Source: Clostridia bacterium
GTDB lineage: Bacteria; Bacillota; Clostridia; Oscillospirales; Acutalibacteraceae
Direction: 5' to 3'
DNA: 10,540 nt
Assembly (NCBI GenBank): GCA_017424125.1
Contig: JAFPBM010000078.1
Coordinates: 1 to 10,540 of the forward strand
This document shows positions 1 through 7,210 of the stretch, one piece after another; the first letter of the stretch is position 1; each line of letters begins with the position of its first letter. Position numbers and translations under genes: made by a program. The notes beneath the pieces are model-generated. The model was not told where the DNA came from. It was given only the letters and a program-made list of their open reading frames with translations, and searched no databases.

Positions 1-1815
1 GGTGACGGCGCCAATATAAAGGTTAACAAACTCGGCGGTACGGCGTGGCAGTCGACCAAGGCGCGAGTAAAGGGCGCTGTGCGCGATATGGCAAAACAGT
101 TAACTGCGCTTTACAGCAAACGTCTTGAGATAAAGGGACACGCTTTTTCAGAGGATACCGATATACAGTCGGATTTTGAGGCGCGTTTTCCGTTTGAGGA
201 AACCGATGACCAACTGCGTTGTATTAACGAAATAAAAGCGGATATGGAACGTCCCGTACCGATGGACCGACTGCTTTGCGGCGACGTTGGTTTCGGCAAG
301 ACCGAAGTTGCGCTTCGCGCCGCGTTCAAATGCGTGAGTGAGGGTAAACAGTGCGCTTTGATGGCGCCCACCACCATTCTCGCGTGGCAACATTTTAATA
401 CTGTCAAATCCCGTTTTGGTGATTTCCCGCTTGAAACGCGGCTTTTATCGCGCTTTGTTTCCAAAACGGCGCAAAACAAAACGATAAAAGAACTAAAGCG
501 CGGCAGCGTGGATATGGTAATAGGCACACACAGGCTTATTTCAAAAGATATTGAATTCCGCGATTTAGGACTTATAATAATCGACGAAGAACACCGTTTC
601 GGCGTAGCGCAAAAGGAAAGGCTTAAAGAACTTTACCCCGCCGTTGATGTGCTGACGCTTTCGGCAACACCTATTCCTCGAACGCTTAACATGGCTATGT
701 CGGGACTTCGGGACATGTCCTCAATTGACGAGGCGCCCGAAGACCGTCTGCCCGTACAGACCTACGTGCTTGAGCAGGACGGTGGTGTTTTGCTTGACGC
801 CATAAACCGCGAACTGCGCCGCGGCGGACAGGTTTATTATCTGCATAACCGCGTGGAAAGCATTGTTGCCTGTGCGGCGCGACTTAAAGCGCAACTGCCC
901 GATGCAAACATAGGCATAGCGCACGGTAAAATGGACGAGGAAGAATTATCAAGCGTTTGGAAACAGTTGCTTGACGGTGAGATTGATATTTTGGTTTGCA
1001 CCACAATTATAGAAACGGGTGTTGACGTCCCAAATGCCAACACGCTTATAATTGAAGATGCCGACCGAATGGGACTTTCGCAATTGCACCAACTCAGAGG
1101 TCGTGTCGGACGTTCGCCCCGCCGCGCATACGCGTATTTCTGCTTTAAGCGAGGCAAGGGACTTACAGAGATTGCCGAAAAACGACTTGAGGCTATAAGG
1201 GAATATACCGAGTTCGGTTCGGGCTTCAAAATTGCGCTTCGCGACCTTGAACTGCGCGGCGCGGGAAGCCTTTTGGGCGGCGAACAGCATGGACATTTAG
1301 AGTCGGTTGGATACGATATGTATATCCGTCTGTTGCAAGATGCCATAAGTGAGGAAAAGGGCGAAAAGGTGCAAGAGGAAAATAACTGCGTTATCGACGT
1401 TAACGTATCGGCACACATCCCCGAAAGTTATATCCCAGCGCTACCGCAAAGGCTTTCAATATACCGCCGCATTGCCGATATAAAGACCGAAGAAGATGCC
1501 TCCGACGTAATAGACGAACTGTGCGACCGCTTTGGCGAGCCGCCGCGTGCCGTTTTGGGACTTATCGACGTGGCGCAAATCCGCAACCGTGCGGCAGAGT
1601 GCGGAATAACCGAAATCGGACAGACGGGCAAAAACATTTTACTTTATACCCAGGCGCTAACCGAAGAATATACAACACGACTCATATCGCACTATAAAAA
1701 CCGTTTTATGCTTAACGCGGGTAAGCGCCCATATTACAGCATAAAACTTGAAAACGAGTCTGTGCCCGTTTGTTTAAAAGAAATTATGTCGGTACTTTGT
1801 GAGCAAGACAATTAG
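1..1815 (+). CDS. mfd: Transcription-repair coupling factor Mfd (5'-truncated by window edge)
   Basis: Superfamily 2 DNA translocase that removes RNA polymerase stalled at DNA lesions and recruits the UvrABC excision machinery (established for the family). The reading frame is open from base 1 and ends at TAG 1813-1815, leaving 604 residues, roughly the C-terminal half of a protein usually near 1150 aa. Visible in order: end of the RNAP-interacting region (KLGGTAWQSTKARVK, residues 10-24); Walker A GDVGFGKTE (about 94-102); DEEH box IIDEEHRFG (about 193-201); motif III LSATPIPRTL with the following TRG-type segment; motif VI QLRGRVGRS; and the C-terminal regulatory domain, recognisable from IPESYIPALPQRLSIYRRI. 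The in-frame GTG at 79 is internal, because Mfd-like sequence continues upstream of it. One small oddity is TTILAWQHF where the family usually has Q in place of W. No frameshift is seen, so the gene looks intact apart from the window edge. Confidence 0.97.
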   Translation, partial: GDGANIKVNKLGGTAWQSTKARVKGAVRDMAKQLTALYSKRLEIKGHAFSEDTDIQSDFEARFPFEETDDQLRCINEIKADMERPVPMDRLLCGDVGFGKTEVALRAAFKCVSEGKQCALMAPTTILAWQHFNTVKSRFGDFPLETRLLSRFVSKTAQNKTIKELKRGSVDMVIGTHRLISKDIEFRDLGLIIIDEEHRFGVAQKERLKELYPAVDVLTLSATPIPRTLNMAMSGLRDMSSIDEAPEDRLPVQTYVLEQDGGVLLDAINRELRRGGQVYYLHNRVESIVACAARLKAQLPDANIGIAHGKMDEEELSSVWKQLLDGEIDILVCTTIIETGVDVPNANTLIIEDADRMGLSQLHQLRGRVGRSPRRAYAYFCFKRGKGLTEIAEKRLEAIREYTEFGSGFKIALRDLELRGAGSLLGGEQHGHLESVGYDMYIRLLQDAISEEKGEKVQEENNCVIDVNVSAHIPESYIPALPQRLSIYRRIADIKTEEDASDVIDELCDRFGEPPRAVLGLIDVAQIRNRAAECGITEIGQTGKNILLYTQALTEEYTTRLISHYKNRFMLNAGKRPYYSIKLENESVPVCLKEIMSVLCEQDN

Positions 1816-1818
1816 TGC

Positions 1819-1847
1819 TGGACTTTTTCGACAAATTAAGATATAAT
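1819..1847 (+). promoter_or_regulatory. SigA-type promoter for the foldase-like lipoprotein gene
   Basis: TGGACT (1819-1824, 4/6 to TTGACA), a 17-bp spacer, then a perfect TATAAT (1842-1847). It starts just after the mfd stop codon. The predicted transcript begins near 1854. That excludes the in-frame ATG at 1846 as a start and supports ATG 1879. The gene can therefore be expressed separately from mfd, although read-through is also possible because no terminator lies between the two. Confidence 0.65.
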
Positions 1848-1878
1848 GCTTATTAGATATTTATATGGAGGATTTTTT

Positions 1879-2946
1879 ATGAACACTCTGAAAAAACTTG
1901 CAGCAATGCTTTTATGCGTTTGTATGCTCTTTACCTTTGCCGCCTGTCACCCGAAGAACGAAGTGGCGCTCACAATTGACGACGTTAAAATCACGTCGGC
2001 ACTTTATATGTATGCGCTCATCACCGCCGACGGCGAGGCGCGCAGTAAGGTTGACGAAACAAAGGAAGACGCTAGCGCAGAGGTTGACTATTACAAAGAA
2101 AAAGTTGACGATAAGAAGTTTGAAGTTTGGGTAAAAGACCGCGCAATTGAACTTTGCAAAGATTTAGCCGCAAACGAAATCAAGTTTAAAGAAGCAAAAC
2201 TTTCTTTAACAAAAGAGCAAAAAGATGAAGTTAAACAGTACGTGGATTACTACTGGTCATATTACGGCTATCAGGCGCTTTATGAAACCAACGGCGTTTC
2301 TAAAGAAACCTTCTCGCGCGCTTTCGAATCTTCGTACTATCTTAACGAGTATTTCTTAAGCATCTACGGCGAAAAGGGCACAAACCCTGTAGCTAAGGAC
2401 GAAATTATCAAGACAATGGACGAAAATTTTGCTACTGCAAACGTGCTTTCCGTTAGCCTTGCCGAACTCAAGGATGAGGAAAAAGCCGATGCAGAAAAGA
2501 AGTTTAATGGATATCTTGACCGTCTTAAAAAGGGCGAAGAATTCGGTAAAATTTATAATGAATATTATGAAATAAAGGAAACCGAGGAAGAAAAAACCGA
2601 GGAAACCAAGGACGAAAAGGCTCCGAAAGATGAGTTTGCAACCATTTTAGGTTCGGACAAAACCGATTATAAGAACGATAATTTCAAGACCGTTAAGGAA
2701 ATGAAAATGGGCGAAATCAAACTTGTTAAGACCGAAAGTGAAATCGCAATCCTCATTCGCGGCGATATGATGGCTGACGAATACTGGGTAGAGAGCCTTA
2801 CAACACCCACTCTCAACCTCATAAAAGGTGAAGAGTTCCAAAAGACAATGGCAGACTTTACAAAGAAACTCAAGGTTGAAAAGAATTCTTACGCTATGAA
2901 CCGTTTCAAGGTAAAGAACATAGTTTACCCCACCGCAGCACAATAA
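1879..2946 (+). CDS. SurA/PpiC-like peptidyl-prolyl isomerase-type lipoprotein
   Basis: Predicted surface lipoprotein of 355 aa. The N-terminus MNTLKKLAAMLL has a Lys pair, a hydrophobic core and a lipobox TFAAC with acylated Cys23. The start is ATG 1879, preceded by TATGGAGGA (GGAGG at 1868-1872); the in-frame ATG at 1846 sits inside the promoter. The body is helical and Lys/Glu-rich, as in SurA N-terminal/PrsA chaperones. Residues about 170-300 resemble a parvulin domain in layout: ANVLSVSLAEL, then a helix with LKKGEEFGKIYNEYY, then MKMGEIKLVKTESEIAILIRGD at the end. The usual catalytic His of the vrHIL strand and the GG(D/E)LG loop are not visible. A low-complexity acidic/Lys insert (about 232-253) replaces that region. 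A folding factor without strong isomerase activity is therefore plausible (inference). A SurA/PrsA-type gene directly after mfd is a common clostridial arrangement. The family call is fairly sure; activity is uncertain. Confidence 0.75.
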   Translation: MNTLKKLAAMLLCVCMLFTFAACHPKNEVALTIDDVKITSALYMYALITADGEARSKVDETKEDASAEVDYYKEKVDDKKFEVWVKDRAIELCKDLAANEIKFKEAKLSLTKEQKDEVKQYVDYYWSYYGYQALYETNGVSKETFSRAFESSYYLNEYFLSIYGEKGTNPVAKDEIIKTMDENFATANVLSVSLAELKDEEKADAEKKFNGYLDRLKKGEEFGKIYNEYYEIKETEEEKTEETKDEKAPKDEFATILGSDKTDYKNDNFKTVKEMKMGEIKLVKTESEIAILIRGDMMADEYWVESLTTPTLNLIKGEEFQKTMADFTKKLKVEKNSYAMNRFKVKNIVYPTAAQ

Positions 2947-2955
2947 GACAAAAAT

Positions 2956-2983
2956 AAAAAGGGACGAAATTTCGTCCCTTTTT
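2956..2983. terminator. Bidirectional Rho-independent terminator
   Basis: Perfect 18-nt palindrome GGGACGAAATTTCGTCCC (2961-2978), extended by five A:T pairs on each side (2956-2960 with 2979-2983). On the plus strand it is followed by T6, A, T5; on the minus strand by T5, A, T4. It lies between the converging lipoprotein gene and apgM stop codons (2944-2946 and 2989-2991), so one hairpin can end both transcripts. Confidence 0.92.
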
Positions 2984-2988
2984 TATTT

Positions 2989-4200
2989 TTACTTTTGTAA
3001 AAGTTTATCCATAACGCTCGGTCCGTGGGAAATGAAGTTACCCATCTTTTCTGCAAGTGCTTCGGTAAAGCGTTCGGTTCCCGCAATTTCCTTTTCTGAG
3101 TCGTATATCAAATACGGTACGGGGTCGGCACAGTGGGTGCGGGTTTCAAGCGGTGTTGGGTGGTCGGGCATTATAAGAATTCTATAATGCTCACCCGAAT
3201 TTTTAAGATAGTCAAGCATGGGTGAAAGAACCTTTTCATCTATCAGTTCAATAGCGTGCGCTTTCTCCTGCACTTCACCGCGGTGTCCGCACTCGTCGGG
3301 TGCTTCCACGTGGATATACGCAAAATCGCATCCGTTTTCAAAAAGTGCTTTTGCGGCGGCAACCTTACCCTCGTAGTTTGTATCTATGTATGCCGTTGCG
3401 TTCTCAACGAAGGGTGTTTCCATTCCCGCGCAGATGCCAATACCTTTAAGCAAATCAACAGCCGAAACAATTCCGCCCTTTACGCCGTTTTTTTCAAAGA
3501 AATTCTGTAGTGCGGGTTTTCTGCCCTCGCCCCAAAGCCAGATTGAGTTGGCGGGGCGGCGGCCGTTTTCTATGCGCTTTTTGTTAACCGGGTGGTCTTT
3601 AAGAACGGCAAAACTTTTTTTCATTAAATCTATAAGCGGTTTTGCGTTTTCGTTATTACTCAAATATTCGCCTATAACTCTGCCCGAAATGTCGTGCGGG
3701 GGAGTCATTGTGCCAAGTTCTGTCGTGCCGTCTTTAACGGTCAGACAATGGCGGTAACTGACGCCCGAATAGAATTTATATATTTCATTGTCGAAATGTT
3801 CTTTGACGGTTTTTATGATTTCTTCCGCCTCGGCGGTGGAGATATCGTCGGCGCAATAGTCGACCATTGTTTTCTCTTCGTAATTTTCTTCGTCTGACAG
3901 CGTAACAAGGTTACAGCGAAGAGCAACGTCGGTGTCGGTCAGCGGAACGCCGATACTTGCCGCCTCTAAAGGTGAACGGCCCGTATAGCATATCATCGGG
4001 TCATAACCCAAAACCGAAAGGTTGGCAACGTCGCTACCGGGTTTAAGTCCCTCGGCAACCGTTTTGCACATACCAACTTCCGCAGATTTTGCAAGAAAAT
4101 CCATATTAGGTTTGTTTGCCGCCTCCATAGGCGTTTTGCCCGAAAGTTCGGGGCAGGGTCTATCTGCCATACCGTCACATAAAACGACCAAATATTTCAT
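2989..4200 (-). CDS. apgM: Cofactor-independent phosphoglycerate mutase, archaeal (ApgM) type
   Basis: 403-aa alkaline-phosphatase-superfamily protein, predicted to interconvert 2- and 3-phosphoglycerate in glycolysis/gluconeogenesis in the cytoplasm. Metal-site motifs are complete: LCDGM with Asp9; PGSDVANLSVLGYDP with the likely phospho-accepting Ser56; TGRSPLEAASIG (73-84); APDECGHRGE with Asp302 and His306; MPDHPTP with Asp346-His347; and RTHC with His356. The length is normal for the family. The start ATG (4198-4200) has GAAAGGAAAT just upstream on the minus strand. It is transcribed alone, divergent from zapA and convergent with the lipoprotein gene. The bacterial members of this subfamily have also been annotated as a 'proposed homoserine kinase' because some sit among threonine genes; no such neighbours are present here, so phosphoglycerate mutase is preferred. 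Confidence 0.92.
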   Translation of the reverse strand: MKYLVVLCDGMADRPCPELSGKTPMEAANKPNMDFLAKSAEVGMCKTVAEGLKPGSDVANLSVLGYDPMICYTGRSPLEAASIGVPLTDTDVALRCNLVTLSDEENYEEKTMVDYCADDISTAEAEEIIKTVKEHFDNEIYKFYSGVSYRHCLTVKDGTTELGTMTPPHDISGRVIGEYLSNNENAKPLIDLMKKSFAVLKDHPVNKKRIENGRRPANSIWLWGEGRKPALQNFFEKNGVKGGIVSAVDLLKGIGICAGMETPFVENATAYIDTNYEGKVAAAKALFENGCDFAYIHVEAPDECGHRGEVQEKAHAIELIDEKVLSPMLDYLKNSGEHYRILIMPDHPTPLETRTHCADPVPYLIYDSEKEIAGTERFTEALAEKMGNFISHGPSVMDKLLQK

Positions 4201-4224
4201 TTTTAATTTCCTTTCATAAAATGC

Positions 4225-4253
4225 TTTTCAAATGTGTTTTTTTATTATATAAT
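4225..4253 (+). promoter_or_regulatory. Promoter of the zapA-U32-lipoprotein operon
   Basis: TTTTCA (4225-4230, 4/6), a 17-bp spacer, then a perfect TATAAT (4248-4253). The predicted start is near 4260, which leaves the AAGGGG ribosome site (4271-4276) and the TTG start at 4288 inside the transcript. In-frame codons upstream of this point (ATG at 4234) cannot be used from this promoter. Confidence 0.6.
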
Positions 4254-4272
4254 AGTTTTAAGAAAAAATAAA
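4244..4272 (-). promoter_or_regulatory. Probable apgM promoter (minus strand)
   Basis: On the minus strand a perfect TATAAT (4249 down to 4244) lies 17 bp from a weak -35, TTTATT (4272 down to 4267, 3/6). The predicted start near 4237 gives a leader of about 37 nt before apgM. The -10 overlaps that of the opposing zapA promoter. It is supported by position more than by the -35. Confidence 0.45.
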
Positions 4273-4287
4273 GGGGTGTTTTTAAAT

Positions 4288-4617
4288 TTGAGCAACAAAA
4301 TTCGAATAAAGGTTGGCGGAATGGAATATTGCCTTACGAGCGATGACGATGAGGCATACGTTCGCTCCCTGGCGGCAGAACTTGACCGCCGACTTGATAA
4401 GATTGCCAAAAACAGCCCGTTCCTTTCAACCACTATGACGGCGGTGGTTGCCGCATTGGAAGCGTATGATAACGCCAAAAAACAGGCGGCGCAGAACGAA
4501 GAACTGCGTGCCGATTTGCGCCGTGCGCTTGAGGATACCGCCTGTGCGAAATTAGAGGCGGACATTCTTCGTCGCAAACTCGAATATTATGAAGGGAACA
4601 AAAGTGGCGAACAGTAA
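4288..4617 (+). CDS. zapA: Cell division protein ZapA
   Basis: 109-aa ZapA-family protein, a small FtsZ-ring-associated factor that bundles FtsZ filaments at midcell. The N-terminal globular part has the expected IRIKVGGMEYCLTSDDDEAYV, followed by the long helix with LAAELDRRLDKI and TAVVAALEAYDNAKK. The C-terminal half (about 70-105) is a charged coiled coil (LRADLRRALEDT, LEADILRRKLEYYEG), as expected for dimer/tetramer formation. The start is placed at TTG 4288: AAGGGG at 4271-4276 lies 11 nt upstream and the family homology begins right after it. The in-frame GTG at 4276 overlaps that ribosome site, and ATG 4234 is upstream of the promoter. The 3' end overlaps the next gene by 14 nt, indicating translational coupling. 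Confidence 0.9.
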   Translation: MSNKIRIKVGGMEYCLTSDDDEAYVRSLAAELDRRLDKIAKNSPFLSTTMTAVVAALEAYDNAKKQAAQNEELRADLRRALEDTACAKLEADILRRKLEYYEGNKSGEQ

Positions 4618-6649
4618 AATAGAAGTTTTATCCCCTGTCGGCAATAAAGAGATGCTGACGGCTGCCGTTCGCAGCGGCGCCGATGCGGTTTATTTAGGTG
4701 CGCGCGATTTTAATGCGCGGCGCAGTGCCGACAACTTTGATAGCCAAGATTTGCTTGAGGCTATAAAATACTGTCATATCCGAGGCGTCAGGGTTTACCT
4801 GACGCTTAATACTGTTTTGTCCGATGAAGAAATCAAACGTGCGCTCGCCTTGGCGGCAAAGGCGTATTCTCTCGGCATAGACGCCGTAATCGTACAGGAT
4901 TTAGGCCTTGCCCGTCTGCTTAAAAAACATCTGCCAAAACTACCGCTTCATGCTTCTACACAAATGACGGCGCACTCTGTGTCGGCTCTGCCGTTTTTAA
5001 AAGAACTCGGTTTTTCACAGGTTGTAGCATCGCGCGAGATGAGCGAAGGGGAATTGAAAGAATTTTGCGCCGCCGCGAAAGAACTTAATATGACGGTTGA
5101 GGTTTTTGTCCACGGCGCACTATGTATGTGTATGTCGGGACAATGCTATATGAGCGCAATGCTCGGCGGCAGAAGCGGAAACCGCGGTCTTTGTGCGGGC
5201 CCGTGCCGACTGCCGTTTGCCGTGAACGGCGGCAACGGATACGATTTAAGTCTTAAGGATTTAAGCCTTGTTTCGCACATTGAAAGGTTAAAAGAACTTG
5301 GTGTTTCTTCGCTTAAAATCGAGGGAAGAATGAAACGCCCCGAATACGTTGCCGCGGCAACCGCCGTATGCCGTCGCGCCGTTGACGGTGAGGATTATAG
5401 CGCCCTTGCCGACACGCTTTACAAGGTCTTTTCCCGCAGCGGATTTACAGACGGATATTTTGCGGACAAGCGTGGCGCCGATATGTTCGGTATTCGCACA
5501 AAGGACGACGTAATGTTGTCGAATGCAGTGCAAAACAGTCTTCACGAACTTTATAGAAACGAACGCCAGTCGGTGCATATAAACGGCTCTTTTAAGGCAA
5601 ATTTGGGTGAGCCCTGCACCCTTACTGTTTGTGACGGAGAAAACTCTGTTTGCGTAAAGGGCTCGGTGGCAGAAAAGGCGATTAATAAGCCGTTAACCCC
5701 CGATAGTGCGTTGCAAAATCTTGGCAAAACAGGCGGTACGCCTTTTGTGTTTGACAACATAAAAACGGATATCGAAGACGGTATTTCCCTTAGTGCATCT
5801 GCGCTCAATTCTTTAAGGCGCGAGGCGTTGGATTCTCTTGCCGAAAAGCGTTTTTCGGTTTTGGAAATTAAGAAAACAGACGAAACTGAGGAAACAAAAA
5901 ACCGTATTCGCAAAGCACCGGTTTTTGTGGGCAGATTTTCGAATATAGCACAAATTCCTTCGGATATAAGCGCGCTTTCTGCCATTGTTTTACCTATTGA
6001 AAGTGATTTTGAAAATTATAAAACCACGCTTCCGCTTTGTGTGGATATTCCGCGCGGAATCGTTAACGAAGCATATATAGAAAACCGCCTTGAAACTGCA
6101 AAAAAATGCGGTATTTCTGTCGCGTTTTGCGGGAATATTGCCGCTGTTACGCTCTGCAACAAGGCAGGCATAAAACCTGTTTTCGATTTTTCAATGAACG
6201 TATTTAACAGTCATAGCGCCAAAACGGCAGAAGAGTTTTCTGCCGCCGCAGTTACGCTTTCGCCCGAACTTACTTGTGAGCAAATAGGCAACGTTAAAAC
6301 AACGTTGCCAACAGGCATAATCGGCTATGGAAGACTGCCTTTAATGCTAACCCGCAACTGTCCGATAAAGAATGGTATATCTTGCGAAAAATGTCAAAAA
6401 GACGGTACCCTTACCGACCGCAAAGGCATAAAATTCCCCGTTCGTTGCAGACTGGGGTATAGCGAGATTTTTAATTCCCGTCCAATATATCTTGCAGAGC
6501 GTGTAAATGAGTTTGCGGTTGATTTTCTAACCCTTTATTTCACAGTAGAAACGGCCGAAGAATGTGCCGCCGTGATTGATTGTTACAAAAATGGCGCAAA
6601 ACCCCAAACCGAATATACTCGCGGACTTTATTACCGCGGTGTAGAATAG
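4604..6649 (+). CDS. Long U32-family protein (RlhA/TrhP-like RNA hydroxylase, 'U32 peptidase')
   Basis: 681-aa member of the U32 family. These are annotated as peptidases, but characterised relatives (E. coli RlhA and TrhP) hydroxylate 23S rRNA or tRNA pyrimidines using an iron-sulfur cluster. The TIM-barrel-like N-terminal domain begins IEVLSPVGNKEMLTAAVRSG. The family signature EVFVHGALCMCMSGQC holds Cys174 and Cys181, followed by RGLCAGPC with Cys197 and Cys201, giving the C-x6-C-x15-C-x3-C spacing of the cluster ligands. The KIEGRMKRPEYVA strand follows (about 238-250). A middle region resembles the DUF3656 part of long U32 proteins, and a C-terminal repeat of the barrel ends with a second Cys group, NCPIKNG, SCEKC (Cys586, 594, 597). 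The length is nearer RlhA (about 650 aa) than TrhP (about 450). The start is GTG 4604, with GAAGGGA 4591-4597 at good spacing; ATG 4589 would overlap that site. The substrate cannot be decided from sequence. Confidence 0.87.
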   Translation: MANSKIEVLSPVGNKEMLTAAVRSGADAVYLGARDFNARRSADNFDSQDLLEAIKYCHIRGVRVYLTLNTVLSDEEIKRALALAAKAYSLGIDAVIVQDLGLARLLKKHLPKLPLHASTQMTAHSVSALPFLKELGFSQVVASREMSEGELKEFCAAAKELNMTVEVFVHGALCMCMSGQCYMSAMLGGRSGNRGLCAGPCRLPFAVNGGNGYDLSLKDLSLVSHIERLKELGVSSLKIEGRMKRPEYVAAATAVCRRAVDGEDYSALADTLYKVFSRSGFTDGYFADKRGADMFGIRTKDDVMLSNAVQNSLHELYRNERQSVHINGSFKANLGEPCTLTVCDGENSVCVKGSVAEKAINKPLTPDSALQNLGKTGGTPFVFDNIKTDIEDGISLSASALNSLRREALDSLAEKRFSVLEIKKTDETEETKNRIRKAPVFVGRFSNIAQIPSDISALSAIVLPIESDFENYKTTLPLCVDIPRGIVNEAYIENRLETAKKCGISVAFCGNIAAVTLCNKAGIKPVFDFSMNVFNSHSAKTAEEFSAAAVTLSPELTCEQIGNVKTTLPTGIIGYGRLPLMLTRNCPIKNGISCEKCQKDGTLTDRKGIKFPVRCRLGYSEIFNSRPIYLAERVNEFAVDFLTLYFTVETAEECAAVIDCYKNGAKPQTEYTRGLYYRGVE

Positions 6650-6658
6650 GGGGCAAAT

Positions 6659-7177
6659 ATGAAAAGAATAGTTTTGCTTTGTTTTGCCTTTTTGTTTTTG
6701 CTCTGTGGCTGCGCAGAAGAGGAAAAAGCGGTTAGTGTAATAAATGAAACGTACGCCTCAAAATATCTTGAATACGAGGCGGCGACAGAGTGTGATTTTA
6801 CGCTCTTTGGTGAAACCAAAACTCTTAAAATCGGGCAAAAAATCGGCGCGTTTACTCTCACAAAACTTTATGCAAAAGAGGGCGGCGTCCGCGCAACCCT
6901 TAATTGTGATTTGACGGTAAGCGGTGAACTGAATTATAAAAACGGCGGTGTGTATGGTGAACTTTTGCGCTTTACACCCAAAAATGCGGGCGAATTTCCC
7001 GTGATTTCAGGCGACGAAAATCCAAAATGGTTTGTAATTTTGGAAAACGGCAATCCGTTTGACACTTTAGGCGTAGAAAAGGATAGCCCTGTAAAAAAAG
7101 AAACGGAAATTAAAATTTCAGCATTTCACATTCATAAATCGCAGGAAAACACAATTTGTTATATTGAGATAAATTAA
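6659..7177 (+). CDS. Small predicted lipoprotein of unknown function
   Basis: 172 aa, not recognised. The N-terminus MKRIVLLCFAFLFLL is a typical signal peptide with lipobox LCGC and acylated Cys18, so the protein is predicted to be anchored outside the membrane. The mature part is about 155 residues, mostly predicted beta-strand (DFTLFGETKTLKIGQKIGAF, GGVRATLNCDLTVSGEL, NPKWFVILENGNPFDTLG), with one short helical stretch near the N-terminus. This would suit a small beta-sandwich or barrel domain (inference). There are two cysteines in the mature chain besides Cys18 near residues 44 and 80, and one near the C-terminus (TICYIEIN). The start ATG follows AGGGGG (6648-6653), which overlaps the U32 stop codon, so it is the third gene of the zapA operon. 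The gene ends in the terminator stem. No function is proposed. Confidence 0.8.
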   Translation: MKRIVLLCFAFLFLLCGCAEEEKAVSVINETYASKYLEYEAATECDFTLFGETKTLKIGQKIGAFTLTKLYAKEGGVRATLNCDLTVSGELNYKNGGVYGELLRFTPKNAGEFPVISGDENPKWFVILENGNPFDTLGVEKDSPVKKETEIKISAFHIHKSQENTICYIEIN

Positions 7178-7210
7178 AACCTCACGTTCTGTTAACGTGA
7201 GGTTTTAATT
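7172..7210. terminator. Bidirectional Rho-independent terminator
   Basis: A 17-bp perfect stem (7172-7188 with 7194-7210) with loop CTGTT. The core ACCTCACGTT/AACGTGAGGT is flanked by A/T runs on both sides. It lies between the convergent lipoprotein and CorC-family genes. The stop codons of both genes (7175-7177 plus; 7209-7211 minus) are inside or touch the stem, so the two transcripts share it. Confidence 0.9.

Noticed and set aside
3256..3757. Plus-strand open frames opposite apgM
   Set aside because: They are antisense shadows of a well-conserved gene, with no ribosome sites or recognisable protein features.
4234..4287. N-terminal extension of ZapA from ATG 4234 (MFFYYIIVLRKNKG) as a possible membrane anchor
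   Set aside because: The extension would run through the promoter -10 and the ribosome site; ZapA homology begins right after TTG 4288.
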